Source of the DNA: Flammeovirgaceae bacterium
GTDB taxonomy: Bacteria > Bacteroidota > Bacteroidia > Cytophagales > Cyclobacteriaceae
DNA length: 64,000 nucleotides
Assembly: GCA_027487845.1 (NCBI GenBank)
Contig: JAIYCV010000042.1
Span: 248,001 to 312,000, forward strand
Reading direction: 5' to 3'
Shown: positions 52,498 to 61,602 of the stretch, in pieces
How the letters are laid out: every line of letters begins with the position of its first letter
Position numbering within the stretch: position 1 is the stretch's first letter
Position numbers and translations under genes: made by a program
Notes under the pieces: model-generated
The model's database searches: none
What the model saw: the letters and a program-made list of their open reading frames with translations, nothing else
What the model was told of the DNA's origin: nothing

Positions 52498-54090
52498 TTA
52501 CTTTGAAGCCATTTTAAAAGTACCACCCATTTTTGCTTGAACAGGCTTTGCATCTGAATCATTAGGATCCCAAGTTGACCTCACTACTTGAACATTTGAC
52601 AATGAAAAAGTGTCACCCGCCCTTAAACCATATTTGGCCAATTCTATTGTTCCTGACGACAAAGTGATAGGCGTCTTTCCAGTAATTTGCATCACCATAC
52701 TAATAATTCTATAAGCAGCATCTTTCTGATTCTGTTTCAAAAATGTCTCGTCACTAATCTCTGGAACATATTTAATGATGTTGGTTCCAGCAGGGATTCC
52801 TTTCGCAGGGTCATAATCTTGATTTCCGATTTTAATTGTTCCCTGAGGTTGCGGAACGTTTTTGGCGGTAAATTTATTTTTCCCTATTGATACACCATTC
52901 ATTGTTATACCAACATTCATTTGCGGCCTTTTGGGTAACAATACAAATTTTCCTGGTCCCATTTTCTGAATGGAACCTTCGTCAGCCGAACAAGTGAGAC
53001 TTAGTCCAGAGAGATCAGTTAGGCCTTGTACTGAAACTGACATTTCGTTACCACACTCCAAATATAACGTACTGGCAGCAACGGATTCAAATTTCGCAAC
53101 AGGTCGGAGCACCCTATACTTGATGTTTTCCTCAAGAGGTGCCCTCCCAGGAAGGTTGATTTTTACCTTAAACGAAGATTCCGCTACACCATTTTCATCA
53201 AAATTAGTTGCGCTGGCTGGAAACTTTATCTTACCCATTTTAATTTTGATCCCCGGTGAGATCTCCTTTTCTTCAACTGTAACTGGCCGGCCGTCTTTAA
53301 ACATTTCTGGGTTCACCCCTGAAGCAGCTCCCGCAACAAATAAACTTCCTTCATAATCTAACCCCGCAACCAACGTGTTTGATTGAGCCTGAACCATGGG
53401 CACAAGTTGATCTACCTTGTAGCTGACACCCTCTGCTATCGCATTTAATGAATCTAATGCCTGGGCTTCGTAGTCTAAAATCTCAGTTTGCAACTGACTG
53501 ATTGTGGCAACAGCTGCTGGCAATGGCGCACCTTCGAAAGAAAACGTAATAAAATCTTTGTCTTTGTGGATTCCACCTTTAAACTCCTTATAGTCTTCGG
53601 CCGTCCTAGTCAATTTTGCAAAAGGTTGCTTCAACCCCATTACCTGATTCAACCCACTGACAAAATTATCGATCTGGTCAATGTATTTTTTACTAACTGT
53701 TGCTTTGGCGTTTTCGTTTAGAAAAAATTCCTCTGGCCGATGGGTATTAGCCCAATATCCTTCGCCCTCCAATTCTTTTCCATCCACGGTTTTCAGTTCC
53801 TTCTTCAAACCATCCAAGTATTGAATGGTACCTTTTGCTAACTCCGTAACTTTCTTTGCTCTGACCTTTGCGTCAATAACTTTCTGTGAAGTACTGGTCG
53901 CTCCTTCAATACCTTTCAATTTATTGTCGTTAGTTATCTTGCTTTCTTCAATCAGTTCGCCTAACGTAGTATCAATAATTACGAACTTTTCAAGAACGGC
54001 ATTGCTTACGTTGAGTGCCAACAGCGCAGTAAGCACTAAGTACATCATCCCAATAAGCTTCTGCCTGGGTGTTTCTTTTCCTCCTGCCAT
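52498..54090 (-). CDS. gldM: Type IX secretion motor protein GldM
   Basis: Inner-membrane-anchored rod that links the proton-driven GldL motor to the periplasmic GldKN ring. It begins AGGKETPRQKLIGMMYLVLTALLALNVSNAVLEKF, with one transmembrane helix at about residues 13-33, then a long periplasmic region of beta-domains. Length 530 aa is typical. Tightly downstream of gldL. Confidence 0.97.
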   Translation of the reverse strand: MAGGKETPRQKLIGMMYLVLTALLALNVSNAVLEKFVIIDTTLGELIEESKITNDNKLKGIEGATSTSQKVIDAKVRAKKVTELAKGTIQYLDGLKKELKTVDGKELEGEGYWANTHRPEEFFLNENAKATVSKKYIDQIDNFVSGLNQVMGLKQPFAKLTRTAEDYKEFKGGIHKDKDFITFSFEGAPLPAAVATISQLQTEILDYEAQALDSLNAIAEGVSYKVDQLVPMVQAQSNTLVAGLDYEGSLFVAGAASGVNPEMFKDGRPVTVEEKEISPGIKIKMGKIKFPASATNFDENGVAESSFKVKINLPGRAPLEENIKYRVLRPVAKFESVAASTLYLECGNEMSVSVQGLTDLSGLSLTCSADEGSIQKMGPGKFVLLPKRPQMNVGITMNGVSIGKNKFTAKNVPQPQGTIKIGNQDYDPAKGIPAGTNIIKYVPEISDETFLKQNQKDAAYRIISMVMQITGKTPITLSSGTIELAKYGLRAGDTFSLSNVQVVRSTWDPNDSDAKPVQAKMGGTFKMASK

Positions 54091-54130
54091 GGTTTATATT
54101 TTTAAAAAGTATTAAATAAACGCCCTATCC

Positions 54131-54955
54131 TTATTTACCAGAACCTTTCATTGCCGTTAACATGCTTCCATAAACATTATTCAAGGCAGACAAGTTATCA
54201 GTCAGTTTTCCTAGTTCAGACGTGAATTTGGCAGTATTCTCGCCTGTTTTTGCTAGGCCGTTCATAGCCCCTGTCAAACTCTCATAGTATTTATTCAAGC
54301 TCTTAACATGAGAATCCGCATCCTTCAACTCCATTTCGTACACGGTGTTAAGTGCAGACAGATTCTTCGTAACCTTAACGACTTGATTATGATATTCTCC
54401 TGTATCTTTCGAGGCATCGGCCATAGATGATACGGCTTTGATAGCAGTACCATACGATTTATTCATCTCAGTAAGAGATTGTGAGGCAGCTTGAACATTT
54501 TTGGCGTAGTCACTTGTAGCAACAGATGCATTTGAAAGATTTGTCAACTGCGAAGTCGAAGTCGCTAAACTTGTCAATCCTTTCCCTAAGTTGTCAAGCA
54601 AATTTTGATCAACTTTTGCCGTCTTTAACATTTCATCAATTTTTAAAATCGCACTTCCCTCATTGCCAGAAGGCCTGTTGCTGATTCTTGTAGGTACGGC
54701 AGGAGCTTCATAATCTTCTGCCAATTCCGGATAAACTTTCGCCCATTCCACTTCGGCATGAGGCGGTTCAAAAGCACTTAAGAAGAATATAACCGCCTCT
54801 GTTATTAGACCTATCATAAGCATTTCACTAGCTCCTGGTAAGTGTTGTATCTTGAACAATGCACCAATAATTACTACGGCAGCACCGATACCGTATACTT
54901 TTGGCATTATCGTTTTGAATAGTAAAGTTGTAAATCCGCCTTTTTTGTTAGCCAT
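54131..54955 (-). CDS. gldL: Type IX secretion motor protein GldL
   Basis: Proton-channel subunit of the gliding/T9SS motor. Two N-terminal helices are visible at about residues 20-37 and 45-61. A glutamate lies inside the second helix (LITEAVIFFLSAF, Glu53), and family work assigns proton conduction to an acidic residue at this site. The C-terminal half is a long Ser/Ala-rich cytoplasmic helical region. Length 274 aa. Order gldK-gldL-gldM-gldN is conserved. Confidence 0.97.
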   Translation of the reverse strand: MANKKGGFTTLLFKTIMPKVYGIGAAVVIIGALFKIQHLPGASEMLMIGLITEAVIFFLSAFEPPHAEVEWAKVYPELAEDYEAPAVPTRISNRPSGNEGSAILKIDEMLKTAKVDQNLLDNLGKGLTSLATSTSQLTNLSNASVATSDYAKNVQAASQSLTEMNKSYGTAIKAVSSMADASKDTGEYHNQVVKVTKNLSALNTVYEMELKDADSHVKSLNKYYESLTGAMNGLAKTGENTAKFTSELGKLTDNLSALNNVYGSMLTAMKGSGK

Positions 54956-55021
54956 GATTATTTAGAATTTAAGGTTTTTGCCGTTTGTTATTTGTATAAA
55001 TATAAAGAGAGTTTTCAATTT

Positions 55022-56134
55022 TTAAAATCCTGTGATTGATGACCTTTCAATATTAGTCATTACGCACCTGAATCCGATAAATGACCGGGTAGAATCTTTG
55101 TATTCAAAAGTTCTGGTGCCTGTTTCCAAATAGTATGCAACATCCTTCCATGAACCTCCACGAATCACCTTCTTCGCATTATATTTTTCTTTTGAATTGC
55201 CTTCTTTATCATATGCGTTTTTGTCAATAAATTGAGGGTTCAAATCCCACACCGTTGGGACAGACGCAGGATTAAAGTCATCCAAACACCACTCTGACAC
55301 ATTCCCAGACATATCATAAAGGCCATAATCATTGGCAAAATATTGACCTACTTCAGCTGTGTACTCATAGCCGTCATCATAGTAGTTACCTCTACCTGGT
55401 TTAAAATTTGCCAACATACATCCTTTTGCATTTCTAATATAAGGCCCACCCCAAGGATACTTGGCCATATCTCGGCCTCCTCTTGAGCTATACTCCCATT
55501 CGGCCTCAGAGGGAAGCCTGAACGCTGGAACTGGTGGTTGACCTTCGTTGGTCTTTCTCCAGTCATTTAAAAAAGAGGTTCTCCATCTTCCGAAAAAATT
55601 AGCGGCCTCCCAGCTAACCCCAACAACAGGGTATTCTTTGTATCCTGGATGGTCCCAATAGTAATCAACTAAAGGATCTCCCATGTGATGAGAAAAGTCT
55701 TGCATCCAAACCGTAGTATCTGGATAATACTTTGATTTAAACTCCTCCTCGGTAGGGGTCTTAAAAGGTTCTGGCAATTGAGCTTTTTCTACCAAAAAGA
55801 ATTCAGTGAATTGGCGATACTCGTTATTTGTTATCTCCGTATCGTCCATGAATAATGGACCGATCGTAATTTGTTTGTTTAAATTGATTTGAGTAGAAGC
55901 GGGGTCCTCATCTGCCTGGCCCATATGAAATGTCCCAGGAGGGATCGGCACCATACCATAGGGAATAGGCATTACAAAATCGGGCCTATCTTGCGCACCA
56001 AGAAGTTCTCCTTGTGGATCGCTAGCGCCACCCTTTTTACCGCCAATTCCCAATAATCCGCAACTTGAAACTGCAAGACCAAGAGTAAAAATCGATGCCT
56101 GACAAAAACTTCTAGAAAAAACTAACTTATTCAT
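55022..56134 (-). CDS. gldK: Type IX secretion lipoprotein GldK
   Basis: Outer-membrane-associated lipoprotein with a formylglycine-generating-enzyme-like fold. The signal peptide ends LAVSSCGLLG (lipobox cysteine near residue 25). The FGE-type domain starts at IPPGTFHMGQ near residue 62, with ITNNEYRQF, LPSEAEWEYSSRGG and GNVSEWCLDDF along the domain, then VIRGGSW and GFRCV at the end. Length 370 aa. First of the four-gene gld cluster. Confidence 0.96.
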   Translation of the reverse strand: MNKLVFSRSFCQASIFTLGLAVSSCGLLGIGGKKGGASDPQGELLGAQDRPDFVMPIPYGMVPIPPGTFHMGQADEDPASTQINLNKQITIGPLFMDDTEITNNEYRQFTEFFLVEKAQLPEPFKTPTEEEFKSKYYPDTTVWMQDFSHHMGDPLVDYYWDHPGYKEYPVVGVSWEAANFFGRWRTSFLNDWRKTNEGQPPVPAFRLPSEAEWEYSSRGGRDMAKYPWGGPYIRNAKGCMLANFKPGRGNYYDDGYEYTAEVGQYFANDYGLYDMSGNVSEWCLDDFNPASVPTVWDLNPQFIDKNAYDKEGNSKEKYNAKKVIRGGSWKDVAYYLETGTRTFEYKDSTRSFIGFRCVMTNIERSSITGF

Positions 56135-56272
56135 AAATACTGTTTTTAAAACCCACTCTTTTGTTTAATATCTAGCCATTTAAAGACACCTATATTCCAA
56201 TTCAGTCCGCTATTTTAGAAAAAAGTAAAGACTAAACGGTAAAAATCGTGAAAAAAAACCAAAATATTTTCA

Positions 56273-57226
56273 TCAATGCCTATATCGAGGTGTTCTTACC
56301 ACTTTTTTCCCACCCCCTGGATTAACCGGAAGTTCATATGTTAAAACCAATTCGTGTGAGGTTGCCTGTTTTGCTTGTTGATCTTGTATCACATAATCAA
56401 TGGCATATCCCAATTTAACCGATTTATCCTTAACCAGACTGTATCCCAAAATTAGCGTTGCGGATTCGGCCTGTCTAAAAGCAGTTCCTACCCAGACTTT
56501 ATCCTTAAAATAACCAATCGCACCGGCAGTAACGGTAGTTTTTGTTAAGTCAGACTGCACTAAACCAGTGAACAAAAACCGAAGATCAAAACTAACATCA
56601 TAATAATAACCTCCGGTAAGATAAACGTGGTTTTTTAAGGGGCTTCGTTGGGATAATCCAAAGTCAAAAGTAGATTTCACTAAGTGATTAAAACTGATTC
56701 CTGCATAATATTTTTCTTTTCGATAGAAAACACCCATCGAAATATCTGGTCTAATTTGAGATTCCTTGCCATTTGCCTTTAATAAGGGGTCATCAGGATT
56801 GATCGCTCTATACAAATCGAAATTGAGTGTTTGAGAATAAATGCCGGCTCGAAGGCCAAAACTAAGCTTACTATCTTTAAGCGCTAAATGATAGGCATAA
56901 GTAGCCTGAATCTCTTGGTTGGTTTGTGGCCCCAACTTGTCGTTCATTATATACGCTCCAAATCCGCTGTTAAGTTTATATATTGGAGCTGTCATGCTTA
57001 CAATTTGAGTAGTTGGGGCACCTCCGTTACCAGCGGTTGGCTGATACCCCAACCATTGACTTCGATGAAGTGCTGTGAGTTTAGTTACGCCCTCAACGCC
57101 CGCAAATCCGGGATTATAATAAAGTGTATTAAGCATGTATTGTGAAAACTGTGGATCCTGCTGAGCAAGCGAGGTGCCCACCGCACAATATGAAAAAATC
57201 AACACTATGATTGCTCGGTTCGTCAA
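56273..57226 (-). CDS. PorP/SprF family type IX secretion outer-membrane protein
   Basis: Beta-barrel of the T9SS, thought to anchor secreted adhesins. The signature is the start after the signal peptide, AQQDPQFSQYMLNTLYYNPGFAG (from about residue 20), followed by amphipathic strands. Length 317 aa. No in-frame ATG precedes the signal peptide; TTG at 57226 is the best start. It lies upstream of gldK with a 138-base gap and the same direction, the usual order in this phylum. Confidence 0.92.
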   Translation of the reverse strand: MTNRAIIVLIFSYCAVGTSLAQQDPQFSQYMLNTLYYNPGFAGVEGVTKLTALHRSQWLGYQPTAGNGGAPTTQIVSMTAPIYKLNSGFGAYIMNDKLGPQTNQEIQATYAYHLALKDSKLSFGLRAGIYSQTLNFDLYRAINPDDPLLKANGKESQIRPDISMGVFYRKEKYYAGISFNHLVKSTFDFGLSQRSPLKNHVYLTGGYYYDVSFDLRFLFTGLVQSDLTKTTVTAGAIGYFKDKVWVGTAFRQAESATLILGYSLVKDKSVKLGYAIDYVIQDQQAKQATSHELVLTYELPVNPGGGKKVVRTPRYRH

Positions 57227-57325
57227 TGTATTAATTTAAGTTTCGAAATATAAAGCAAATATTGTTTGATTTCAATTAAAGTGCAAAAAAATATGAAAGT
57301 ATATAAAAACTTAGTAATTAGACAG

Positions 57326-58102
57326 TTATTTAATATCGTTTGCTTTCTTGATATATAATTCCAATGCACCGGTCATAGATGGGGCATTTGGCAGAGGTGC
57401 TTCAATGTCAAGTAACAACTTTGCATCTTTTACGGCTTGCGCAGTGGTTGATCCAAATGTAGCGATGCGTGTACTATTCTGTTTAAACTCCGGAAAATTC
57501 ACTAATAATGAATTGATCCCTGAGGGGCTAAAGAATGCCAGAATATCATAATAAACGTTCTTCAAATCGCTCAAATTAGCTGCCACTGTGTGATATATGA
57601 TCGCTTCTGTAAATACAATTCCATTTGCCTTTAAAAAATCAGGGATGTCGTTTTTACGAATATCTGAGCAAGGGAACAAAAATTTCTCTGTTTTATGCTT
57701 CTTAACGAGTTCAAGCAAGTCTTGCGTATCTTTTGTGCCTGCAAAAATTTTCCTTTTTCTAATTACGATATATTTCTGAAGGTAGTTGGACGTCTGTTCA
57801 GAGATGCAGAAATACTTCATTTCTGCAGGCATTTCAATTTTTAGTTCTTTACAAATCTCAAAGAAATGATCAACCGCATTTCGGCTGGTAAATATAATGG
57901 CAGTATGGCTGAGTATCTCAATTTTCTGCTTTCTAAATTCCTTTACTGAAACTGGCTCAACCTGAATAAAGGGTCTAAAGTCAATTTTAAGATTGTATTT
58001 TTCGGCTAATTTATGATAGGGAGATGTTATGTCTGGAGGAGCCTCCTGAGTGACCAAAATGCTTTTTACTTTTCGCATCCTGTCCTTTGCGGTTTCAGTC
58101 AT
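57326..58102 (-). CDS. hemD: Uroporphyrinogen-III synthase
   Basis: Closes the linear hydroxymethylbilane to uroporphyrinogen III in heme synthesis. The two-lobed protein includes IIFTSRNAVDHFF near residue 69, FLFPCSDIRKNDIPDFL near 142, FFSPSGINSLL near 190, and IATFGSTTAQAVKD near 215. HemD proteins are poorly conserved, so these strands are the main evidence. Length 258 aa. It lies between DUF4271 and porP, a Bacteroidota-type order. Confidence 0.85.
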   Translation of the reverse strand: MTETAKDRMRKVKSILVTQEAPPDITSPYHKLAEKYNLKIDFRPFIQVEPVSVKEFRKQKIEILSHTAIIFTSRNAVDHFFEICKELKIEMPAEMKYFCISEQTSNYLQKYIVIRKRKIFAGTKDTQDLLELVKKHKTEKFLFPCSDIRKNDIPDFLKANGIVFTEAIIYHTVAANLSDLKNVYYDILAFFSPSGINSLLVNFPEFKQNSTRIATFGSTTAQAVKDAKLLLDIEAPLPNAPSMTGALELYIKKANDIK

Positions 58103-58126
58103 ATCAACACAAGTCGGGTTCTGCTT

Positions 58127-59236
58127 TTAGGAAATTAGCTTAACAAAGAGAATCAACGGAATAATTTCCGTAGCACAAAGGTAGAAAAATAAATGTGAAA
58201 AAGTGAAAGTCGAATTTGCCAATAGTTTTAGATAGGTTACAATTAGCCAACTAGCTACTGTGACTGCAATCAAATAATTAGTAAACTTTAAGTACAAACT
58301 CTGTGGTTCGTGAACAATATAAAAGGTTAGAGAAATTATGACCAACAGGATTGAGATCAAAACCAGTATTCGAATGAAATTATAGAAATGAAAATGAAAC
58401 CCACCTTTTAATGCAAATGAAAATGAAAAAAGAGCAAGCCAAATAAACTTCAAAACAAATATGCCAAATATGACAAGGGCAATGAGATTCCACTTTACAA
58501 AAGCCTCACCAAAGGTATTGTTTGAAACGTCTAAAAATGATTTAGAAGATGACCCTATTTGCGAAGAAAGAACAAGAAACGATAGAAGGAAGCAAGTAAA
58601 AATATAAAAAAGTATGTTACTCGAAGAAGTGATTCTATTGGATGTTAAAACTCCCTCGCGTTCTTTAATAGAAAATGCTCTTATGGGATTTAGATAGTCG
58701 ATGACTAAAATTGGACGCGTGCCAATCAAAAAGGAAACTCCCATCAATAGCAAGAGTGCTGCTATAGCAAAGAAATCAGAAATGCTGTTTGGCCTCCGTT
58801 CTAGATCTACTTCGGCCTCTGCATTTTTTGAAGTTAATATAAAAGTAGAAATTGCCCCTTCCGTTATTGGTTGAGAAGAATGAATTGAAAATAGGAGACC
58901 TTTGTATCTTTTCGAAAGACTATCGATGTTTAACTTGGTATTTTGTCTATCGTAATTGTTTAACAGTTGACCGTTCAAAAATAGACTAAACGCCATTTTT
59001 GAATTAACAACTAGGTACTTGGCGTCTTCCGTTGGGTTTACTTTGAAGTAGACGGTTCTAGTAGTTTGTTTGAAATTAAATTGTTGAAACTTTCTATTTT
59101 TATATACCTGCCAATCTTCATTTAGGTTTTTTACAACTGATAGTTGCTCTTGAGCAACGCATAAGAAGCTTGCACTGAACAAAAACAATACGAAAAAAAC
59201 CTTTTTAACCCTTTCCAATGTCGCAAATATCAACAT
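58127..59236 (-). CDS. DUF4271 family membrane protein
   Basis: Long N-terminal part with a signal-like helix (residues 13-28) and a soluble domain to about 155. At least five further helices follow (about 160-177, 210-228, 248-275, 290-312 and 320-365), matching the Bacteroidota DUF4271 layout. Length 369 aa. It is 24 bases upstream of hemD and probably cotranscribed. Function is not known; the link with hemD and the gld genes suggests an envelope role. The start is uncertain. Confidence 0.75.
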   Translation of the reverse strand: MLIFATLERVKKVFFVLFLFSASFLCVAQEQLSVVKNLNEDWQVYKNRKFQQFNFKQTTRTVYFKVNPTEDAKYLVVNSKMAFSLFLNGQLLNNYDRQNTKLNIDSLSKRYKGLLFSIHSSQPITEGAISTFILTSKNAEAEVDLERRPNSISDFFAIAALLLLMGVSFLIGTRPILVIDYLNPIRAFSIKEREGVLTSNRITSSSNILFYIFTCFLLSFLVLSSQIGSSSKSFLDVSNNTFGEAFVKWNLIALVIFGIFVLKFIWLALFSFSFALKGGFHFHFYNFIRILVLISILLVIISLTFYIVHEPQSLYLKFTNYLIAVTVASWLIVTYLKLLANSTFTFSHLFFYLCATEIIPLILFVKLIS

Positions 59237-59299
59237 CCAAACTCGATCTAAAAATCTTTCTGACCACTATCAATTTGAATCTGTAATTTTCAGATTAAA

Positions 59300-60439
59300 A
59301 TGGCTGGCCTATACATACATATTCCCTTTTGCAAGCAAGCCTGCCATTACTGCGATTTCCATTTCTCTACTCAACTTTCAAATAAGGGAAGCCTAATCAA
59401 AGCACTAATTAAGGAAATCGAAATACAAAAATATTACTTGAAGGGGGAAGTAATTAAGACGATCTATTTTGGAGGGGGAACTCCCTCCATTTTATCAGAA
59501 ATTGAAATTAATTCTCTATTAAATTCTGTCCGGAAAAATTTCGCCATTGATGCCGATGCGGAAGTCACACTCGAAGCAAATCCAGATGATTTATCTAAGG
59601 AAAGTCTTCTGAACTTTAAAACCGCAGGGATCAATCGATTAAGCATTGGTATTCAGTCTTTTGACGATGGGGTTTTACGGTTTTTAAACAGAGCACATAA
59701 TTGTACTAAAGCAACGGAGAGTGTTGAACTTGCACGAGAGGTTGGATTTGGTAATATCAGCATCGACTTGATTTACTCTATACCAGGCCAATCACTTGAG
59801 GACTGGCTTAGGAATATACGTTATGCGCTTTCCTTATCGCCAGAACATATTTCGGCTTACTCCCTTACCATTGAGGACAAAACTGTGTTCGGCAATTGGG
59901 CAAAAAAAGGTAAATTAATTGCAATGGACGAGGATCCATCGGCTACGCAATTTGAGGTATTGATCGAAACTCTTGCAGCTAATGGCTTCGAACAATATGA
60001 GATTTCCAATTTTTGCAAGCCTGGTTTTGTTTCCAGGCACAATTCAAGTTATTGGAATCAAGAGAGCTATTTGGGAGTCGGCCCAAGTGCTCATTCTTTC
60101 AATGGAAGCTTACGCCAGTCGAATGTTCGTAACAACTCATTTTATATTAAATCAATTGAAAGTGGAATAATTCCCGCGGAGGTCGAGATTCTTACTCGCG
60201 AAAATAAAATAAATGAAACCATTCTCATCAGTATTAGAACAAGCCAGGGGTTAGAACTTCAACAATTGAAAACTCGCTATGACTATGATGTATCGGCATT
60301 ATTCAAAATAAAAATAGATCAAATGGTTGGGCAGGAATTGATTACCGTGATGAACAATCGGCTAATACTTACCAAAAAGGGCAAACTTGTGGCTGACAAG
60401 ATAGCCTACGACCTTTTTGTTGAAGATAAAATAAATTAG
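59300..60439 (+). CDS. hemW: Radical SAM heme chaperone HemW
   Basis: Coproporphyrinogen-III-oxidase-like radical SAM protein. The cluster motif is CKQACHYCDF (residues 11-20), the CxxxCxxC form of HemW, without the extra cysteine of true HemN. IYFGGGTPSILS near residue 54 and SIGIQSFDDGVLRFLNR near 114 are family-typical. Length 379 aa. HemW is now considered a heme-binding chaperone. It is divergent from DUF4271-hemD. Confidence 0.92.
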   Translation: MAGLYIHIPFCKQACHYCDFHFSTQLSNKGSLIKALIKEIEIQKYYLKGEVIKTIYFGGGTPSILSEIEINSLLNSVRKNFAIDADAEVTLEANPDDLSKESLLNFKTAGINRLSIGIQSFDDGVLRFLNRAHNCTKATESVELAREVGFGNISIDLIYSIPGQSLEDWLRNIRYALSLSPEHISAYSLTIEDKTVFGNWAKKGKLIAMDEDPSATQFEVLIETLAANGFEQYEISNFCKPGFVSRHNSSYWNQESYLGVGPSAHSFNGSLRQSNVRNNSFYIKSIESGIIPAEVEILTRENKINETILISIRTSQGLELQQLKTRYDYDVSALFKIKIDQMVGQELITVMNNRLILTKKGKLVADKIAYDLFVEDKIN

Positions 60440-60485
60440 ATCTCTCCGTTTCATGAAAATTGCCTTATTTTGAAGCCGATAACTT

Positions 60486-60851
60486 ATGAATTCTGAACAA
60501 AAGAGAGTTTACATTCTTCTCAAAGCGGTGATATTTCATTATCACGGGCTGGATGATTTGGAGCGGGAAGACCTTGAAGAAACGGCAAAAGAACTAGAAG
60601 CGGAAGAAGACCTAAAATGGTCTTATGAGTTTATTTCAAAGGATTATCTGACCTCATTCGAAAGAGCGAGGGTGTACTTCAATGAGGTTATTGGAGATTA
60701 TTCAAAAGAACTTAGAACTGAGTTGATCAATATGGTTTGGCAAGCCAATAATTTGAAAGGATACGTGACAGAAATGGAAGCTACTGCCATGCTGAAACTT
60801 GCAAAAGATTGGAAAGTTGAAAAGGAATTAATTGAGCTCGTGCTCAAATAG
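60486..60851 (+). CDS. Acidic all-helical hypothetical protein
   Basis: A 121-residue protein, mainly helical and acidic in its middle (LDDLEREDLEETAKELEAEEDLKW). The repeated helix-turn pattern and MEATAMLKLAKDWKVEKELIELVL ending are reminiscent of TerB-like helical bundles, but I cannot assign the family. It follows hemW by 46 bases and is convergent with the LytTR regulator. Likely real because of its regular composition. Confidence 0.6.
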   Translation: MNSEQKRVYILLKAVIFHYHGLDDLEREDLEETAKELEAEEDLKWSYEFISKDYLTSFERARVYFNEVIGDYSKELRTELINMVWQANNLKGYVTEMEATAMLKLAKDWKVEKELIELVLK

Positions 60852-60868
60852 GCCGATCAACGGCTCTC

Positions 60869-61585
60869 TCAAAGAGACATCAAATCCTTAAACTTTGCAG
60901 CTTGTCTGCGGCTCACTTCCACTTTGTCACCACCTTTTAGTTTTACCATTAAACCGCCATTAAACCAAGGTTCAATTCCTTCTACCCAACTTAAGTTAAC
61001 AATGTGTTTTCTGCTTGCTCTAAAGAAAGCTCGTTCGTCTAACTTTTCATCTAACGCATTTAGCGATTTGTGAATCATTGGGCGGTTGGCATCAAAAAAT
61101 ACTTTGATATAATTTCCGTCAGATTCAAATAAACGAACATTGCTCAACGCAACAAACCAACATCGATCTCCATCTTTTACAAATACTTGATCCTCCAAGC
61201 CTAATTTTTTGTCCCGTGCCCTGCCACTTTTGGAACGTTCTTTTTCTTGAATTTTATGAACCGCTTCAGAAAGTCGGTCGGCAGTTATTGGTTTTAATAA
61301 ATAATCCAGCGCATTTACTTCAAAGGCTTTTAAGGCAAACTCATCGTAGGCGGTAGTAAAAACAACGATCGGAGCAGAATCTAGCGCTTCCAATAGTTGA
61401 AACCCCGTTCTGCCCGGCATTTGAATATCTAGAAAAAGAAGATCAGGGTTAAGCTCCTCTATCATTTTATCTGCTTCATCGGCATTCATGGCTTCACCCA
61501 CAATCTCTATGGACGGATGCTCTTCCAACAATTTCATTAGTTCCTTTCGCGCCAAGCGTTCGTCATCAACAATAAGTGCCTTCAT
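60869..61585 (-). CDS. LytTR-family response regulator
   Basis: A receiver domain (residues 1-115, phospho-aspartate in LLFLDIQMPG near 52, and VFTTAYDEFALKAFEVNALDYLLKP) is joined to a LytTR DNA-binding domain (about 135-238). The latter contains RCWFVALSNVRLFESDGNY and FRASRKHIVNL. I start at ATG 61585 (MKALIVDDERLAR) rather than the TTG at 61606. Length 238 aa. It follows the sensor kinase by 17 bases. Target unknown. Confidence 0.93.
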   Translation of the reverse strand: MKALIVDDERLARKELMKLLEEHPSIEIVGEAMNADEADKMIEELNPDLLFLDIQMPGRTGFQLLEALDSAPIVVFTTAYDEFALKAFEVNALDYLLKPITADRLSEAVHKIQEKERSKSGRARDKKLGLEDQVFVKDGDRCWFVALSNVRLFESDGNYIKVFFDANRPMIHKSLNALDEKLDERAFFRASRKHIVNLSWVEGIEPWFNGGLMVKLKGGDKVEVSRRQAAKFKDLMSL

Positions 61586-61602
61586 GTAGGTTGGGTTAGT
61601 GA

